From IMG/VR virus record IMGVR_UViG_3300050821_023325, positions 1-39,807 of that record: a stretch of DNA of 39,807 bases; one strand, 5' to 3'. Positions 1 to 7,160 of the stretch are shown piece after piece. This DNA comes from a virus. Positions within the stretch are counted from its first letter, which is position 1. Each line of letters begins with the position of its first letter. The notes below the pieces were generated by a model, which saw only the letters and a list, made by a program, of their open reading frames with translations, did not search any database and was not told the origin of the DNA. A program made the position numbers and the translations under genes.

Positions 1-2
1 CG

Positions 3-1553
3 GGAGAAACCCTAGTGAAGGTCTTTAATAATGAGGATTTTCAACGCAGCCTCCAGTCGGCCCTCGGGCGGGTAAAGGACTGGATGAAGAACCTCTTTAC
101 CCCTTCCGCGAACGATCCGCTAAAGAACGATTTCGTCGCCCGCTTAAAGCGGGCTATGGGCGAGTTCGAGGATTGGTTGCGGCCTTACTGGAACTCCCTC
201 GTCGGCTGGTTAGGAGACCGGTGGAACGAAATCTGGAATCCGAAGAGCGGGAACCAGGGGCCGGAACTCGTCGGCACCCCCTCCGCTCTCCAAGGGCTTA
301 AGGATACCATAATGTCGATTACCCTCGATATCGAGGCGGCAAAAAAATCCTGGGCCTCTTTTACGACCGGTTTCGCTCAAGGCTTCCGGGAGTCGACCGC
401 CGCTAAAGGGGCCGACGTCGGGGGAGCGGTTAAGAACGCCTCCGAGGCGGTCGCCGGGGCGGCGGATCAAATCACGGGCCGCGTCTTCGAGAGCGTCGCC
501 GAATCCTTTAACGCTTTCGCGAAGACGGTGCGGGACGATAACTTCCAGGCCGCCCTTACCAATATGGGGAAGGTGCTCGGGAGCCTTACCGGCATGACCT
601 GGGAGGGATTAAAGAACGTCGTCGTCGGTCTAAGCGACGCCATCCGGGATCTAGCGGCGGAGCTTAATAAGGTAAACGCGGTTATCGCCGGGATTACCGG
701 GATTAAGAGCAAAATCCTCGCCCCAACGACCCCGAGCGGAGAACCGCTCGATACCTCGTCTATAGGCCATGCCATGGGCGGCATTATTAATACTCCCCAA
801 ATCGGCCTCGTCGGGGAAGCGGGCCGGGAATCGATCGTCCCCCTCCGGCAAGACTCCAATACGCTTAGTATCCTAGGGGCGACCTTCGACGCTCTCGGGA
901 TTAAGCCGGGCGATCCGACGAGCTGGGGGCAAGAGCTTTTCCCGCCTCCCGCCGGAGGAGCCTTCGGTCTCGCGAGCGGTTACGGTACGGCGGGAGCGGG
1001 AGGACCGATCCGGGCGGAGGCCTACGGCCCTAGTCAAGGCGAATACACGCACGATACTCTTTTCGGACCGACCGGGGCGCACCTTATGCAGGGCGACTAT
1101 GCCGTCTCCCCGGATCTTTCCGCCGGACACTCGCTAGGCTCCATGTTCCGCTTTACCGATGCCGGGGGGCATGAACATACCGGGCGTTACGCCGATGCCT
1201 CTTACCGCACGAGCGGCCATCCGAACTCCCGCACAATCGAGGAATGGAACGGGCGGGATCTCGGCACCGTCTCTAACCTAACCTGGCTAGCCCGGGGCGG
1301 CATCGTTAATAGTAAGATCCTAAGCTGGCTCGGGGAGAAAGGGAAAGAAGCGGTTATTCCCCTAAACCGGAGCGGCCTAGAGAAAGCCGGGCTTAACGGC
1401 GGGGGAGATATCCACCATTATTTCTCCCCCAATATCACGGTCAACGGCGGGGGCCCCAATGTGGCGGAAGAGATCCTCGCCCTTATGCAGAGCCACTTCC
1501 CCCGTTTTCTAGAAGAAGCGGCCTTCGAGTTCTCCCGCCGGGCGCTAAGCTAA
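3..1553 (+). CDS. Tail tape measure protein, C-terminal part (5' end outside the window)
   Basis: Tape measure proteins span the tail tube lumen and set tail length. The frame is open from base 3, so the GTG at 15 is probably not the start. Two typical C-terminal tape-measure motifs are visible: GGIINTPQIGLVGEAG followed by ESIVPL (about residues 258-282), and GGIVNSKILSWLGEKGKEA followed by VIPL near 440. The end, with NITVNGGG and a helix, is also typical. Between them, a stretch with TLFGPTG, YAVSPDL and GRYADAS (about 345-410) resembles the 3D/RlpA-like barrel often found in tail proteins, but the family's catalytic Asp residues are not evident, so this is tentative. The gene is on the + strand while all neighbouring tail genes are on the minus strand. 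It ends 4 nt from the convergent lipoprotein stop. The N-terminus is at 39224-39807. Confidence 0.85.
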   Translation, partial: GETLVKVFNNEDFQRSLQSALGRVKDWMKNLFTPSANDPLKNDFVARLKRAMGEFEDWLRPYWNSLVGWLGDRWNEIWNPKSGNQGPELVGTPSALQGLKDTIMSITLDIEAAKKSWASFTTGFAQGFRESTAAKGADVGGAVKNASEAVAGAADQITGRVFESVAESFNAFAKTVRDDNFQAALTNMGKVLGSLTGMTWEGLKNVVVGLSDAIRDLAAELNKVNAVIAGITGIKSKILAPTTPSGEPLDTSSIGHAMGGIINTPQIGLVGEAGRESIVPLRQDSNTLSILGATFDALGIKPGDPTSWGQELFPPPAGGAFGLASGYGTAGAGGPIRAEAYGPSQGEYTHDTLFGPTGAHLMQGDYAVSPDLSAGHSLGSMFRFTDAGGHEHTGRYADASYRTSGHPNSRTIEEWNGRDLGTVSNLTWLARGGIVNSKILSWLGEKGKEAVIPLNRSGLEKAGLNGGGDIHHYFSPNITVNGGGPNVAEEILALMQSHFPRFLEEAAFEFSRRALS

Positions 1554-1557
1554 AGCG

Positions 1558-1899
1558 TTACCATTGCTGCCAGGGCGGCAACTCCCGCCCGGTAATCCCG
1601 AGATTATCCGTCTCCCCGGTAATGGAGGAGGTAACCCGACGACCGCTCTCGTTGCCGTCCGCATCGTAAAGAGGCGTGCCGTTTGCGAAGTCCCGACGCT
1701 TTTGGGCGCTAAGAGCGCGGAGGCGGTTGGTTTCCCGCCATGACCCAACCGGGTCTTTAGGGTCCCAGACGAAAGGACCGTCTAAAATATTCGGCTCGGT
1801 TAAGGCAACGGAGGCCCGGGTCGTCGGCGTTCCCGTCGTCGGCATCTCCGCGCAACCGGCGGCTAGCACTAAAAGAGGAAGAAGAATTAATCGTCGCAT
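1558..1899 (-). CDS. Small lipoprotein in the tail operon
   Basis: A 113-residue protein with a basic N-terminus, a hydrophobic core and the lipobox LAAGC with the lipidated Cys at residue 16, so it should be exported and anchored in a membrane of a diderm host. The remainder (TTGTPTTRASVAL, DGPFVWDPKDP, YDADGNESGRRV) matches no family I recognise. Its ATG lies 4 nt beyond the TAG that ends the frameshifted tail chaperone (1904-1906), so it is probably translationally coupled to it. The preceding AGAGAG is at most a weak ribosome-binding site. Its position between the tail chaperone and tape measure genes is unusual for a lipoprotein. Superinfection exclusion or a spanin-like lysis role are possibilities, neither supported by motifs. 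Confidence 0.75.
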   Translation of the reverse strand: MRRLILLPLLVLAAGCAEMPTTGTPTTRASVALTEPNILDGPFVWDPKDPVGSWRETNRLRALSAQKRRDFANGTPLYDADGNESGRRVTSSITGETDNLGITGRELPPWQQW

Positions 1900-1903
1900 C
1901 TCT

Positions 1904-2544
1904 CTACATTTCGCGGCCTTCCACGTTAACGAGTTCCCTTACCCCTTCCTTAGACGGATCGGGAGGTTGCGTCTTAATTAAATCGAAGGCGAATTCGCAA
2001 AGATCGATGTAAGGCATCTGCCAAAGGGATTCGAACTCGATCCCCCCGAACATGGCCACGGTAATCTTTATGCAAAGGCGACGAACTAGCCCCTCCGATA
2101 AAAGCGGGCCGTCGTCGCCCTCTAGTTTCCCAGACCGGAAAGCCCTAGCTTAAATCCTTCGGTAAGCCCTAAATAAGTGCGACCGTCGACCCGATCGAAG
2201 AAAGCCTCGTCGACCTCGTTTATCCTGGCGAAGCAAAGGATTAAGTAACTGGAATCGAGAAGGAAGGATTCCCCCGGCGGCGGGCGGAAACGCATCTTAT
2301 ACTCCTTCGCGATCTGCTTTAGATCCTTCCCGCTTAGCCGGGAGAAGTCGGTCGAGATAAAGGAAATCGTTTTCCCCTCGAATTCGATCGGCTCCTTTAG
2401 TTCGATTCCCGGTGCTTTCTCCGGGCTTTCCTCTTTTACCGGTTCTTCAACTTTATATTCGACCGGCGACGTCGGCAATTCGACGGCATTTATCCCGAGC
2501 GGATCTTCGAGAAGGATGTCCTCTTTATTAATGGTAGCGGCCAT
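1904..2544 (-). CDS. Tail assembly chaperone, long form (gpE-E' fusion by -1 frameshift)
   Basis: A -1 ribosomal slip on GGGAAAC (2125-2131) at the end of the short chaperone gene opens a second frame that has no stop for 73 codons. It begins LEGDDGPLLSEGLVRRL, continues through FGGIEFESLWQMPYIDL, and ends at the TAG at 1904-1906 just before the lipoprotein ATG. The fusion would have 213 residues (complement of 1904..2125 joined to 2125..2544, with base 2125 read twice). Paired short and long chaperones made by a programmed frameshift are conserved just before the tape measure gene in most long-tailed phages (P2 E/E', lambda G/GT). The open frame, slippery site, position and coupled downstream gene all agree. 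Confidence 0.8.
2122..2544 (-). CDS. Tail assembly chaperone, short form (gpE-like)
   Basis: A 140-residue acidic protein. The N-terminal 60 residues are Pro/Glu rich and probably flexible. The rest (KTISFISTDFSRLSGKDLKQI and the final LGLTEGFKLGLSGLGN) resembles Mu gp41 and P2 gpE-type tail chaperones, which bind the tape measure protein during tail assembly. The start is preceded by GGGTACTTCTA, then GGGC and ATG, with no Shine-Dalgarno sequence. It terminates at the TAG (2122-2124) that directly follows the slippery heptamer. It lies downstream of the tube gene and a 57-residue membrane protein. The family call rests mainly on position, size and the frameshift. Confidence 0.75.
   Translation of the reverse strand: MAATINKEDILLEDPLGINAVELPTSPVEYKVEEPVKEESPEKAPGIELKEPIEFEGKTISFISTDFSRLSGKDLKQIAKEYKMRFRPPPGESFLLDSSYLILCFARINEVDEAFFDRVDGRTYLGLTEGFKLGLSGLGN
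2125..2131 (-). promoter_or_regulatory. Slippery site G GGA AAC for -1 frameshifting
   Basis: In the chaperone frame the codons read CTG GGA AAC TAG, so GGGAAAC fits the X XXY YYZ consensus in the correct phase. Four bases downstream, GGGC (loop GACGACG) GCCC can form a short hairpin, a plausible stimulator. The zero frame stops immediately, and the -1 frame stays open for 73 codons. Confidence 0.8.
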
Positions 2545-2548
2545 GCCC

Positions 2549-2559
2549 TAGAAGTACCC
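2549..2559 (-). promoter_or_regulatory. Late element GGGTACTTCTA before the tail chaperone gene
   Basis: One of 12 copies of the element GGGTA(A/C)TTCTA. Here the sixth base is C instead of A. It ends 4 nt before the ATG of the chaperone gene, the same spacing (and same GGGC spacer) as at the tape measure start. Confidence 0.7.
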
Positions 2560-2574
2560 GCCCGAAAAAGAGGC

Positions 2575-2748
2575 TTAGTGAACCGGCCCGGCATGGCCGA
2601 TCATGGGGAGCAAAACGAGGACGATAGCGACGATAAGGAGGATAAAGAGAACCACCCAAAAGGCCCGCCCGATCGGCACGCCGAAGGAAGGCCCAATCGT
2701 TAGGCAAAGAAGGGTAACGAGGATGATAAGTAGAATGACAACATTCAT
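2575..2748 (-). CDS. Small two-segment membrane protein (57 aa)
   Basis: Short open frame starting ATG AAT GTT GTC and ending TAA at 2575-2577. The protein has two hydrophobic stretches, MNVVILLIILVTLLCLTIG and WVVLFILLIVAIVLVLL, separated by PSFGVPIGRAF, so it is predicted to be a hairpin in the inner membrane. The ATG lies 6 nt after the tube gene's stop codon, which suggests co-transcription. It matches no family I know. Size and topology are compatible with a small holin or an accessory membrane protein, but nothing more specific supports lysis. No Shine-Dalgarno sequence precedes it. Confidence 0.6.
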   Translation of the reverse strand: MNVVILLIILVTLLCLTIGPSFGVPIGRAFWVVLFILLIVAIVLVLLPMIGHAGPVH

Positions 2749-2754
2749 TCCGCT

Positions 2755-3291
2755 TTAAGCGAGCCCGAGAAGCGAACGGTCGGCGGCGAGAAGATCGTTA
2801 CCGTTTACCCGGTAGCGATAGTTGTAAAAATCCCAAAGCAAAGTTTCCGCCCCGTCGAGGAAATAAACGACGTAGGGAGTAACCAGTTCGATAACCGAGT
2901 CGCTCTTCTCCCCCGGGGTTAGCTTGCCGGGGTTAGCGCTCTTTACCCCGTCCGCTCCGAGGACGACCCGGAGAGCCTTGCTGTAGCGCTGGTTAGTAGA
3001 GGGGTCCTTGCCTTGGATAATCCCCCGTAGCTCGAAATTATCCCCGTCGACGTCCCCAAAAGAGCAAAATTCATCATCCGGCGTATGCAACGTAATTTTG
3101 GCAGTTAGCCCCTGGAAATGTCCGGGAATTACAGTTTCCATTTTTCCGGCTAGACCGCTCCCGGTAAGTTCCATGGTCAGGGCGTTCCAGTTCGGAAGCT
3201 CGGCGTCCGCCGCCCCGAGAAAGATATTTCCCTTACCCACCCTTCTCAAAGTGAAGTTGCGAATTACCGTGCCGATACGAGGGGTAGCCAT
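2755..3291 (-). CDS. Tail tube protein (P2 FII-like)
   Basis: A 178-residue protein of the size and pattern of the contractile-phage tail tube family (P2 FII, Phage_tube). It starts MATPRIGTVIRNFTLRRVG, has the early NIFLGAADAELPNW segment, the central ELTGSGLAGKMETVIPGHF beta region and a C-terminal SVIELVTPYVVYFLDG strand region followed by NYRYRVNGND. Subunits stack as hexameric rings inside the sheath and carry DNA at ejection. It lies directly downstream of the sheath gene, the usual order. The late element GGGTAATTCTA ends 4 nt before the ATG, although the upstream gene is only about 20 nt away. Confidence 0.9.
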   Translation of the reverse strand: MATPRIGTVIRNFTLRRVGKGNIFLGAADAELPNWNALTMELTGSGLAGKMETVIPGHFQGLTAKITLHTPDDEFCSFGDVDGDNFELRGIIQGKDPSTNQRYSKALRVVLGADGVKSANPGKLTPGEKSDSVIELVTPYVVYFLDGAETLLWDFYNYRYRVNGNDLLAADRSLLGLA

Positions 3292-3295
3292 ATTT

Positions 3296-3306
3296 TAGAA
3301 TTACCC
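3296..3306 (-). promoter_or_regulatory. Late element GGGTAATTCTA before the tail tube gene
   Basis: Exact consensus copy in the short gap between sheath stop and tube start. It ends 4 nt (AAAT) before the ATG. A separate start here would let the abundant tube protein be expressed independently of the sheath. Confidence 0.75.
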
Positions 3307-3314
3307 GTTAAAAG

Positions 3315-4835
3315 TTAAGGGGTCTGGTTAGGGAAGATCTCGAGAAGGAACTGCGGATTAAGCTGGATATTAAATTGGATCCATTGCGCCGGAATTGGCG
3401 GCATGATACTTACATAAAAAATAGCGTGCCCGGCCTCGAGCTGGCCAAGGGTATTATCTTGCACCCGGAAATCGATCGTGCCGTCGAGGAGCGCACCGAC
3501 TTTAATAAAGTAGCCGATCATCTGGTCGACGGTATCCCGCACCATCTCCGCCCATCTCTGGGTCATCGGCTCGTCGACATATTGGAAAGCTTGCAGCTGC
3601 AAACTATTTTTGAGAAATGCGACCATCCGGCGGACCGAAATCCACATGTCCTTCGGGTCGGTGGAATTGGGGTAGATTGCGCAATAATTTCCCCATGCTC
3701 TCCATTTATTAAGCCAGTTAAGGCCGGTCCAGATCGCTTGCCCCTTTAGGAGATCGGCAGCGGGCTTTGGCTGATGAACGATCGTCCCATCGTGCAGAAC
3801 GAGAGAATCGATCGGCAAACCGACATTTGACGGACTCGCATAAGGCAAAAAGTTCCGCGAGATATCCGTCTCCGCCATGGTCACGGCGCAATGGGTAGAG
3901 AGGCTAACGATTAGCCCGCCGAGAGCCGCCTCCGGCCAACAGGCGATCTGTTGCCCTCCGGCGATATTAGCCGCCGTCTTGCCATCGAGGGCGTCGTTGC
4001 GGGTGCGGAAAGTCTCCGTATCGATCTGCACCGGGGCGATCGCCTCGAAACAGTTATTCACTACGGTGCGGGCTTGCATGACCGCTGCCACATTATGATC
4101 GATATCGTATTTGGGAACGCAGATAATGGAGGGGACGATCTGATATTTTGGAAAAACGGTTTCGATAACCTCGAGACCGGTATAGGAGTCGGTCTCCGGG
4201 TCGTAGCCGCCGATAATATCGTTGACCGTAACCTGGGTCGGATCGCCGCGTAGATAGTCGATCGTTACCGTCGAGTTCGGGGAAATACGCCCTCCCTCCA
4301 GAGCGGTAAAGACACAATTAAAGTTCTGGTCGTAGCCGAGGAGGTAATCGGCCCCTCCGGAGCTTAAATTATTGTAGAGGATGGAGCCGTCCTCGTTCTT
4401 AACGACGACCGAATCGCCGTAGACGTCCGGGTCGGAAATAACGAAGGTAAAGCCGGAGAGGGTTACCGGGCCGAGGGAGATCGGCAAATTATGGATGCGA
4501 GGATCGAAGACGTTATTGTAAACGTTAGCCGAAACGTTCCCCACAACCATGGCACGGTAGGCATGCGGAAGGAGTGTCCATTTATCGAAATCGCCGGGAT
4601 TCATGCTGAACCCGAAGGCGGAGGTAAAGTCGCTAATATCGAGGGTTACCACCGCCTCATTGGCCACCACCTTCGCCGTCGTAATCGCCCCCGAGCCGAC
4701 GGAGCCGTTTTGGACTCTATGAACCGGCGCGGTACCCGTAACAAAATTAATCCCCGAGTCGGCAACGATCGTTGCCCCGATAGGCGTTTGTAGCTCGACG
4801 GAGCTAATTCCATAAACGGTCGTAACTACAGCCAT
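3315..4835 (-). CDS. Tail sheath protein (P2 FI-like)
   Basis: A 506-residue protein of the contractile tail sheath family. The N-terminus (AVVTTVYGISSVELQTPIG) is typical. The middle has the subtilisin-like sheath fold pattern with PSIICVPKYDID and DALDGKTAANIAGG. The C-terminal domain shows the conserved ISVRRMVAFLKNSLQLQAFQYVDEP-type segment (about 415-440) and ends with a strand pairing region, FNIQLNPQFLLEIFPNQTP. Sheath subunits polymerise around the tube and contract on infection. This defines the phage as a myovirus. It sits between a 91-residue unknown gene and the tube gene. The start follows AGAGAGAAACCT, at best a weak ribosome-binding site. Confidence 0.93.
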   Translation of the reverse strand: MAVVTTVYGISSVELQTPIGATIVADSGINFVTGTAPVHRVQNGSVGSGAITTAKVVANEAVVTLDISDFTSAFGFSMNPGDFDKWTLLPHAYRAMVVGNVSANVYNNVFDPRIHNLPISLGPVTLSGFTFVISDPDVYGDSVVVKNEDGSILYNNLSSGGADYLLGYDQNFNCVFTALEGGRISPNSTVTIDYLRGDPTQVTVNDIIGGYDPETDSYTGLEVIETVFPKYQIVPSIICVPKYDIDHNVAAVMQARTVVNNCFEAIAPVQIDTETFRTRNDALDGKTAANIAGGQQIACWPEAALGGLIVSLSTHCAVTMAETDISRNFLPYASPSNVGLPIDSLVLHDGTIVHQPKPAADLLKGQAIWTGLNWLNKWRAWGNYCAIYPNSTDPKDMWISVRRMVAFLKNSLQLQAFQYVDEPMTQRWAEMVRDTVDQMIGYFIKVGALLDGTIDFRVQDNTLGQLEAGHAIFYVSIMPPIPAQWIQFNIQLNPQFLLEIFPNQTP

Positions 4836-4860
4836 AGGTTTCTCTCTTTAAAGGGATTTT

Positions 4861-5136
4861 CTAAACGAGGGTTATCGGGGCCACTTTGGCAAACTTCTTC
4901 GCGTAATAGGCGTAGACCTGGGAGATGGCGGAAGTGGGCACCTTTAGGTCGGCAACGGTGCGGGCGAGCACCTCCGTCGGCACGAAAAGGGTAACCATGC
5001 TCGGATTCTCGTTAATCCGCTCTTGCACCGCCCTCGGATAGGCCCCGTTGCGAAAGGTAGTATGGGCAAATAAACCGATATCCGCCATACCCGGACCCAG
5101 GTACATCGTCGGTTTTCCTAGAGGGGTGGTAGCCAT
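4861..5136 (-). CDS. Conserved-position small protein upstream of the sheath gene (91 aa)
   Basis: A 91-residue protein beginning MATTPLGKPTMYLGPGMAD. It has no membrane segment and no motif I recognise. In P2/Mu-type phages a small protein of unknown function (DUF2635-type) often sits just before the sheath gene, so a tail role is likely from context alone. It is preceded by the late element GGGTAATTCTA 8 nt before its ATG, and its stop is 25 nt from the sheath start, so the two genes probably share a transcript. Confidence 0.7.
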   Translation of the reverse strand: MATTPLGKPTMYLGPGMADIGLFAHTTFRNGAYPRAVQERINENPSMVTLFVPTEVLARTVADLKVPTSAISQVYAYYAKKFAKVAPITLV

Positions 5137-5144
5137 CTTCGAGC

Positions 5145-5155
5145 TAGAATTACCC
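5145..5155 (-). promoter_or_regulatory. Late element GGGTAATTCTA before the 91-aa gene and the sheath gene
   Basis: Exact consensus copy ending 8 nt before the ATG at 5136. It lies in the short gap after the gene at 5182-5808 and would head the sheath transcript. Confidence 0.7.
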
Positions 5156-5181
5156 GAAGACCCGTTTCGACGACCCGGCGC

Positions 5182-5808
5182 TCAGTTATGGACCGGCCAC
5201 TGGCGATCGGGATCGGTAATCGCCCGGGGGTGCGGGCTATCGTTCTCGTAGAGAAAGGTATCCCCCTCGACGTTATCGCTCTCGTCCGGGGCGGAACCCA
5301 TATTGTATTCGAGGTCGATCGAGCGGATAAAGTAGGGTTCCCGCCCGGCGATTATTTTCCCCCATTTCGGCTTCCCGGTAAGCTCGTAACGCTGGGCAAG
5401 CACCCGGTAACGGAGAAGTTTTAGATAAAGCATCTCGGTTAGATGGCGGCAATCGAGATTGCCGCTAAAATCCGGCGCGTCGTCCCAGAGGCTTATCATG
5501 AGCCGGACGGAGATTAGATATTCCCCGAGGGGGTGAAGTTCCAGTTCGCCGGAATGGGCCTCGACGATAATGGAGGGCACTAGCGGCGGGTTTAGGAGCC
5601 CCTCCGGGCTTACTAGATTAGAGGGGGCCTCTTGCACGTAGACCCGGGGAGTTATTAACTTGTAGCCCGCCTCCGGGCTCGGATTAGGGCATTTATAGAC
5701 CTCCTCCTTAACCCAGAAGGTAAGATGATCGAAGAGGGCCCGCTCGAGCGCCTCGCAGGTCCACCCGTAGTACCATTGCCCAATTTGCCCGCCTTTTAAG
5801 ATTTGCAT
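5182..5808 (-). CDS. Putative tail completion/terminator-type protein (208 aa)
   Basis: A 208-residue soluble protein with the feature order of tail terminator-like proteins such as Mu gp37: an N-terminal helix (EALERALFDHLTFWV), a beta segment (VPSIIVEAHSGELELHPLG), YLISVRLMISLWDDAPD, and a helix with HLTEMLYLKLLRY. It lies after the minor tail protein Z-like gene and before the sheath gene, where the tail terminator or completion protein is normally encoded. The assignment is from context and secondary-structure pattern, not a clear signature. The C-terminus is acidic and polar. It starts 5 nt after the preceding stop, so it is translated within the same unit. Confidence 0.7.
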   Translation of the reverse strand: MQILKGGQIGQWYYGWTCEALERALFDHLTFWVKEEVYKCPNPSPEAGYKLITPRVYVQEAPSNLVSPEGLLNPPLVPSIIVEAHSGELELHPLGEYLISVRLMISLWDDAPDFSGNLDCRHLTEMLYLKLLRYRVLAQRYELTGKPKWGKIIAGREPYFIRSIDLEYNMGSAPDESDNVEGDTFLYENDSPHPRAITDPDRQWPVHN

Positions 5809-5813
5809 AGGGG

Positions 5814-6461
5814 TTAAGCCGGTTTCCCGAGAGCGTGCCCGAGGGCCCGGTCGGCCTGACGACCGAACTCGTACTCGAAAGCGTCATGCGCTTCTTTATC
5901 GACCGAATTAATAATGTCGTGCTGCTCGAACATCTCCGCCACGCCGATGGTGTAGAGCTGGCTAAGGGCTTGCTTAGGGGCCAGGGTATTGCCCCGCTTA
6001 CCGATCTTCGGGGTTAGCGCGGAAGCGGCGATCCGCTGGAAAACCCCGGAGTGCCCGGATTTCATTACCGCGACGAAAGCCCCCGGAACCGGTTTGGAGG
6101 AGCCTTTAATTACCGAGGCCTTAATAACCGGGCGCGGCGGCCCGGGATGAGGGGCGGAAGGTAAAATATTAAAGTAGCCCAGCGCAAAATGAGTGCTATA
6201 AGCGACCAAACCGCCGGAGAGATTATCCGGGGTCGCCTTAACCATGTGGAGGACTTTATCTTCTTCATCGTAAAGGCGTTTTTGAGAAATATTATAGCGA
6301 CTACGGATAGCCCGGGAAGCGTAGGTACGGGCCTTCGCGGTCGCATAATTAATCGCCAAGGAAGTTACCTTCGGGATCTCCGCCGGAAGGGAAGAGAGCC
6401 CGGCCTGGAGCTTCTTAATCTCCTCCGTATCCATGGTTATCCCGCCGTAGACCGTGGCCAT
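5814..6461 (-). CDS. Prophage minor tail protein Z-like (tail completion)
   Basis: A 215-residue protein matching the lambda gpZ-like family pattern: an early helix followed by AINYATAKARTYASRAIRSR and YNISQKRLYDE (about 35-70), then FVAVMKSGHSGVFQRIA (about 125-145), and a C-terminal amphipathic region with RQADRALGHAL. These proteins complete the tail end that joins the head. The preceding gene ends 3 nt upstream and the following one starts 5 nt downstream, so it is inside a tight unit. An internal ATG at MDTEEIKK is an alternative start 9 residues later. Neither start has a Shine-Dalgarno sequence. Confidence 0.82.
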   Translation of the reverse strand: MATVYGGITMDTEEIKKLQAGLSSLPAEIPKVTSLAINYATAKARTYASRAIRSRYNISQKRLYDEEDKVLHMVKATPDNLSGGLVAYSTHFALGYFNILPSAPHPGPPRPVIKASVIKGSSKPVPGAFVAVMKSGHSGVFQRIAASALTPKIGKRGNTLAPKQALSQLYTIGVAEMFEQHDIINSVDKEAHDAFEYEFGRQADRALGHALGKPA

Positions 6462-6464
6462 CTT

Positions 6465-6809
6465 TTACCGGTTCCTTACCAGTTTTAAGAACCAAACCTC
6501 ATAATCGTAGATGACGTCGACAACATGAAAAGCGTAACCCGCCGGGCTCTCGATAAAGAGATCCGGTTTCGGATGCCCGTAGAAATCGGCCCGGCGGATA
6601 CTGAGGAGAACGTCGCCCTGGTAATAGACGTTCCCGGCTCCCACGTTCGCGATCGGCTGCTCCCGCAAGGCCTCGTTCGACCAGATTACCGTCGGGCGGG
6701 AGCTAATCCGCGTCCCGTCCTCGCTAAGGTAGACGAGTTCCCGTTCCTCCCCGGCCACCTCGAGAAGGCGCTCGAAACCCGCTAACATAGCCGTATCGAA
6801 AGCATTCAT
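6465..6809 (-). CDS. Putative head-tail attachment protein (114 aa)
   Basis: A 114-residue protein, probably all beta: ELVYLSEDGTRISSRPTVIW, YYQGDVLLSIRRADF, and YAFHVVDVIYDYEVWFLKLVRNR. The pattern (a short N-terminal helix, then an OB-like barrel ending in W-x-L-x-L-x-R-N) is that of lambda FII/ATP-binding-sugar-like head-tail joining proteins, and the position after the coat gene and before the gpZ-like gene agrees. It is the first gene after a strong hairpin and carries a late element 8 nt before its ATG, so it heads a transcription unit. Confidence 0.7.
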   Translation of the reverse strand: MNAFDTAMLAGFERLLEVAGEERELVYLSEDGTRISSRPTVIWSNEALREQPIANVGAGNVYYQGDVLLSIRRADFYGHPKPDLFIESPAGYAFHVVDVIYDYEVWFLKLVRNR

Positions 6810-6817
6810 CTACGGGT

Positions 6818-6828
6818 TAGAAGTACCC
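6818..6828 (-). promoter_or_regulatory. Late element GGGTACTTCTA before the head-tail gene
   Basis: Copy with C at the sixth base, ending 8 nt before the ATG at 6809. It sits just downstream of the GC hairpin at 6839-6873, as expected if one unit ends and another begins here. Confidence 0.7.
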
Positions 6829-6838
6829 GTTAACGCAA

Positions 6839-6873
6839 CGCGCCCGCCGTACTGTCTAATTCGGGCGGGCGCG
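6839..6873 (-). terminator. GC-rich hairpin between the coat-region and head-tail units
   Basis: The perfect 10-bp inverted repeat CGCGCCCGCC / GGCGGGCGCG with a 15-nt loop lies between the 80-residue gene and the next late element. There is no T run in either direction, so it may be a weak or factor-assisted terminator, or an mRNA-stabilising 3' hairpin for the coat transcript. Confidence 0.55.
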
Positions 6874-6917
6874 TCGACATGGCCTTCTAACGGGAGGGGG
6901 AGAGAGGGAGAAAATCG

Positions 6918-7160
6918 CTAATTGGCGGAGAGATGGTCGAGGTTATGCTGGTAATGACCGACGAAGCGTTTAAGCATGGCCGTATCCGTCCAAACCTCTA
7001 CTTTCGTCGAATAACCGGAGCCGGGGCCGCTATGGGCGGAAATGTAGCTTTTTGCGAAGGCCTGTTGCGTCTCGATCGGGGTTTCCGGACCGTAAACGAG
7101 GGACGCCGTTGCGTACCCGCTCGGGCCGCCCGCATAAGTCAACGTAATAGCGCGTCGCAT
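6918..7160 (-). CDS. Small protein downstream of the major capsid gene (80 aa)
   Basis: An 80-residue soluble protein (MRRAITLTYAGGPSGYATAS, TPIETQQAFAKSYISAHSG, WTDTAMLKRFVGHYQH) with no recognisable family. It begins 9 nt after the coat stop codon and is followed by a strong hairpin, so it is the last gene of the coat unit. In lambda-like head operons this position is taken by decoration or head-completion proteins, but size and content do not decide between them. Confidence 0.65.
   Translation of the reverse strand: MRRAITLTYAGGPSGYATASLVYGPETPIETQQAFAKSYISAHSGPGSGYSTKVEVWTDTAMLKRFVGHYQHNLDHLSAN

Noticed and set aside
345-1240. Active peptidoglycan hydrolase domain in the tape measure C-terminus
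   Set aside because: The 3D/RlpA-like layout is visible, but catalytic Asp residues are not in the expected places, so I do not claim an enzyme.
2549-2559. The late element as an unusual ribosome-binding site
   Set aside because: It has no complementarity to the 16S rRNA 3' end, its distance to the start varies (4, 7, 8), and one copy has no start codon near. A transcription role fits better.
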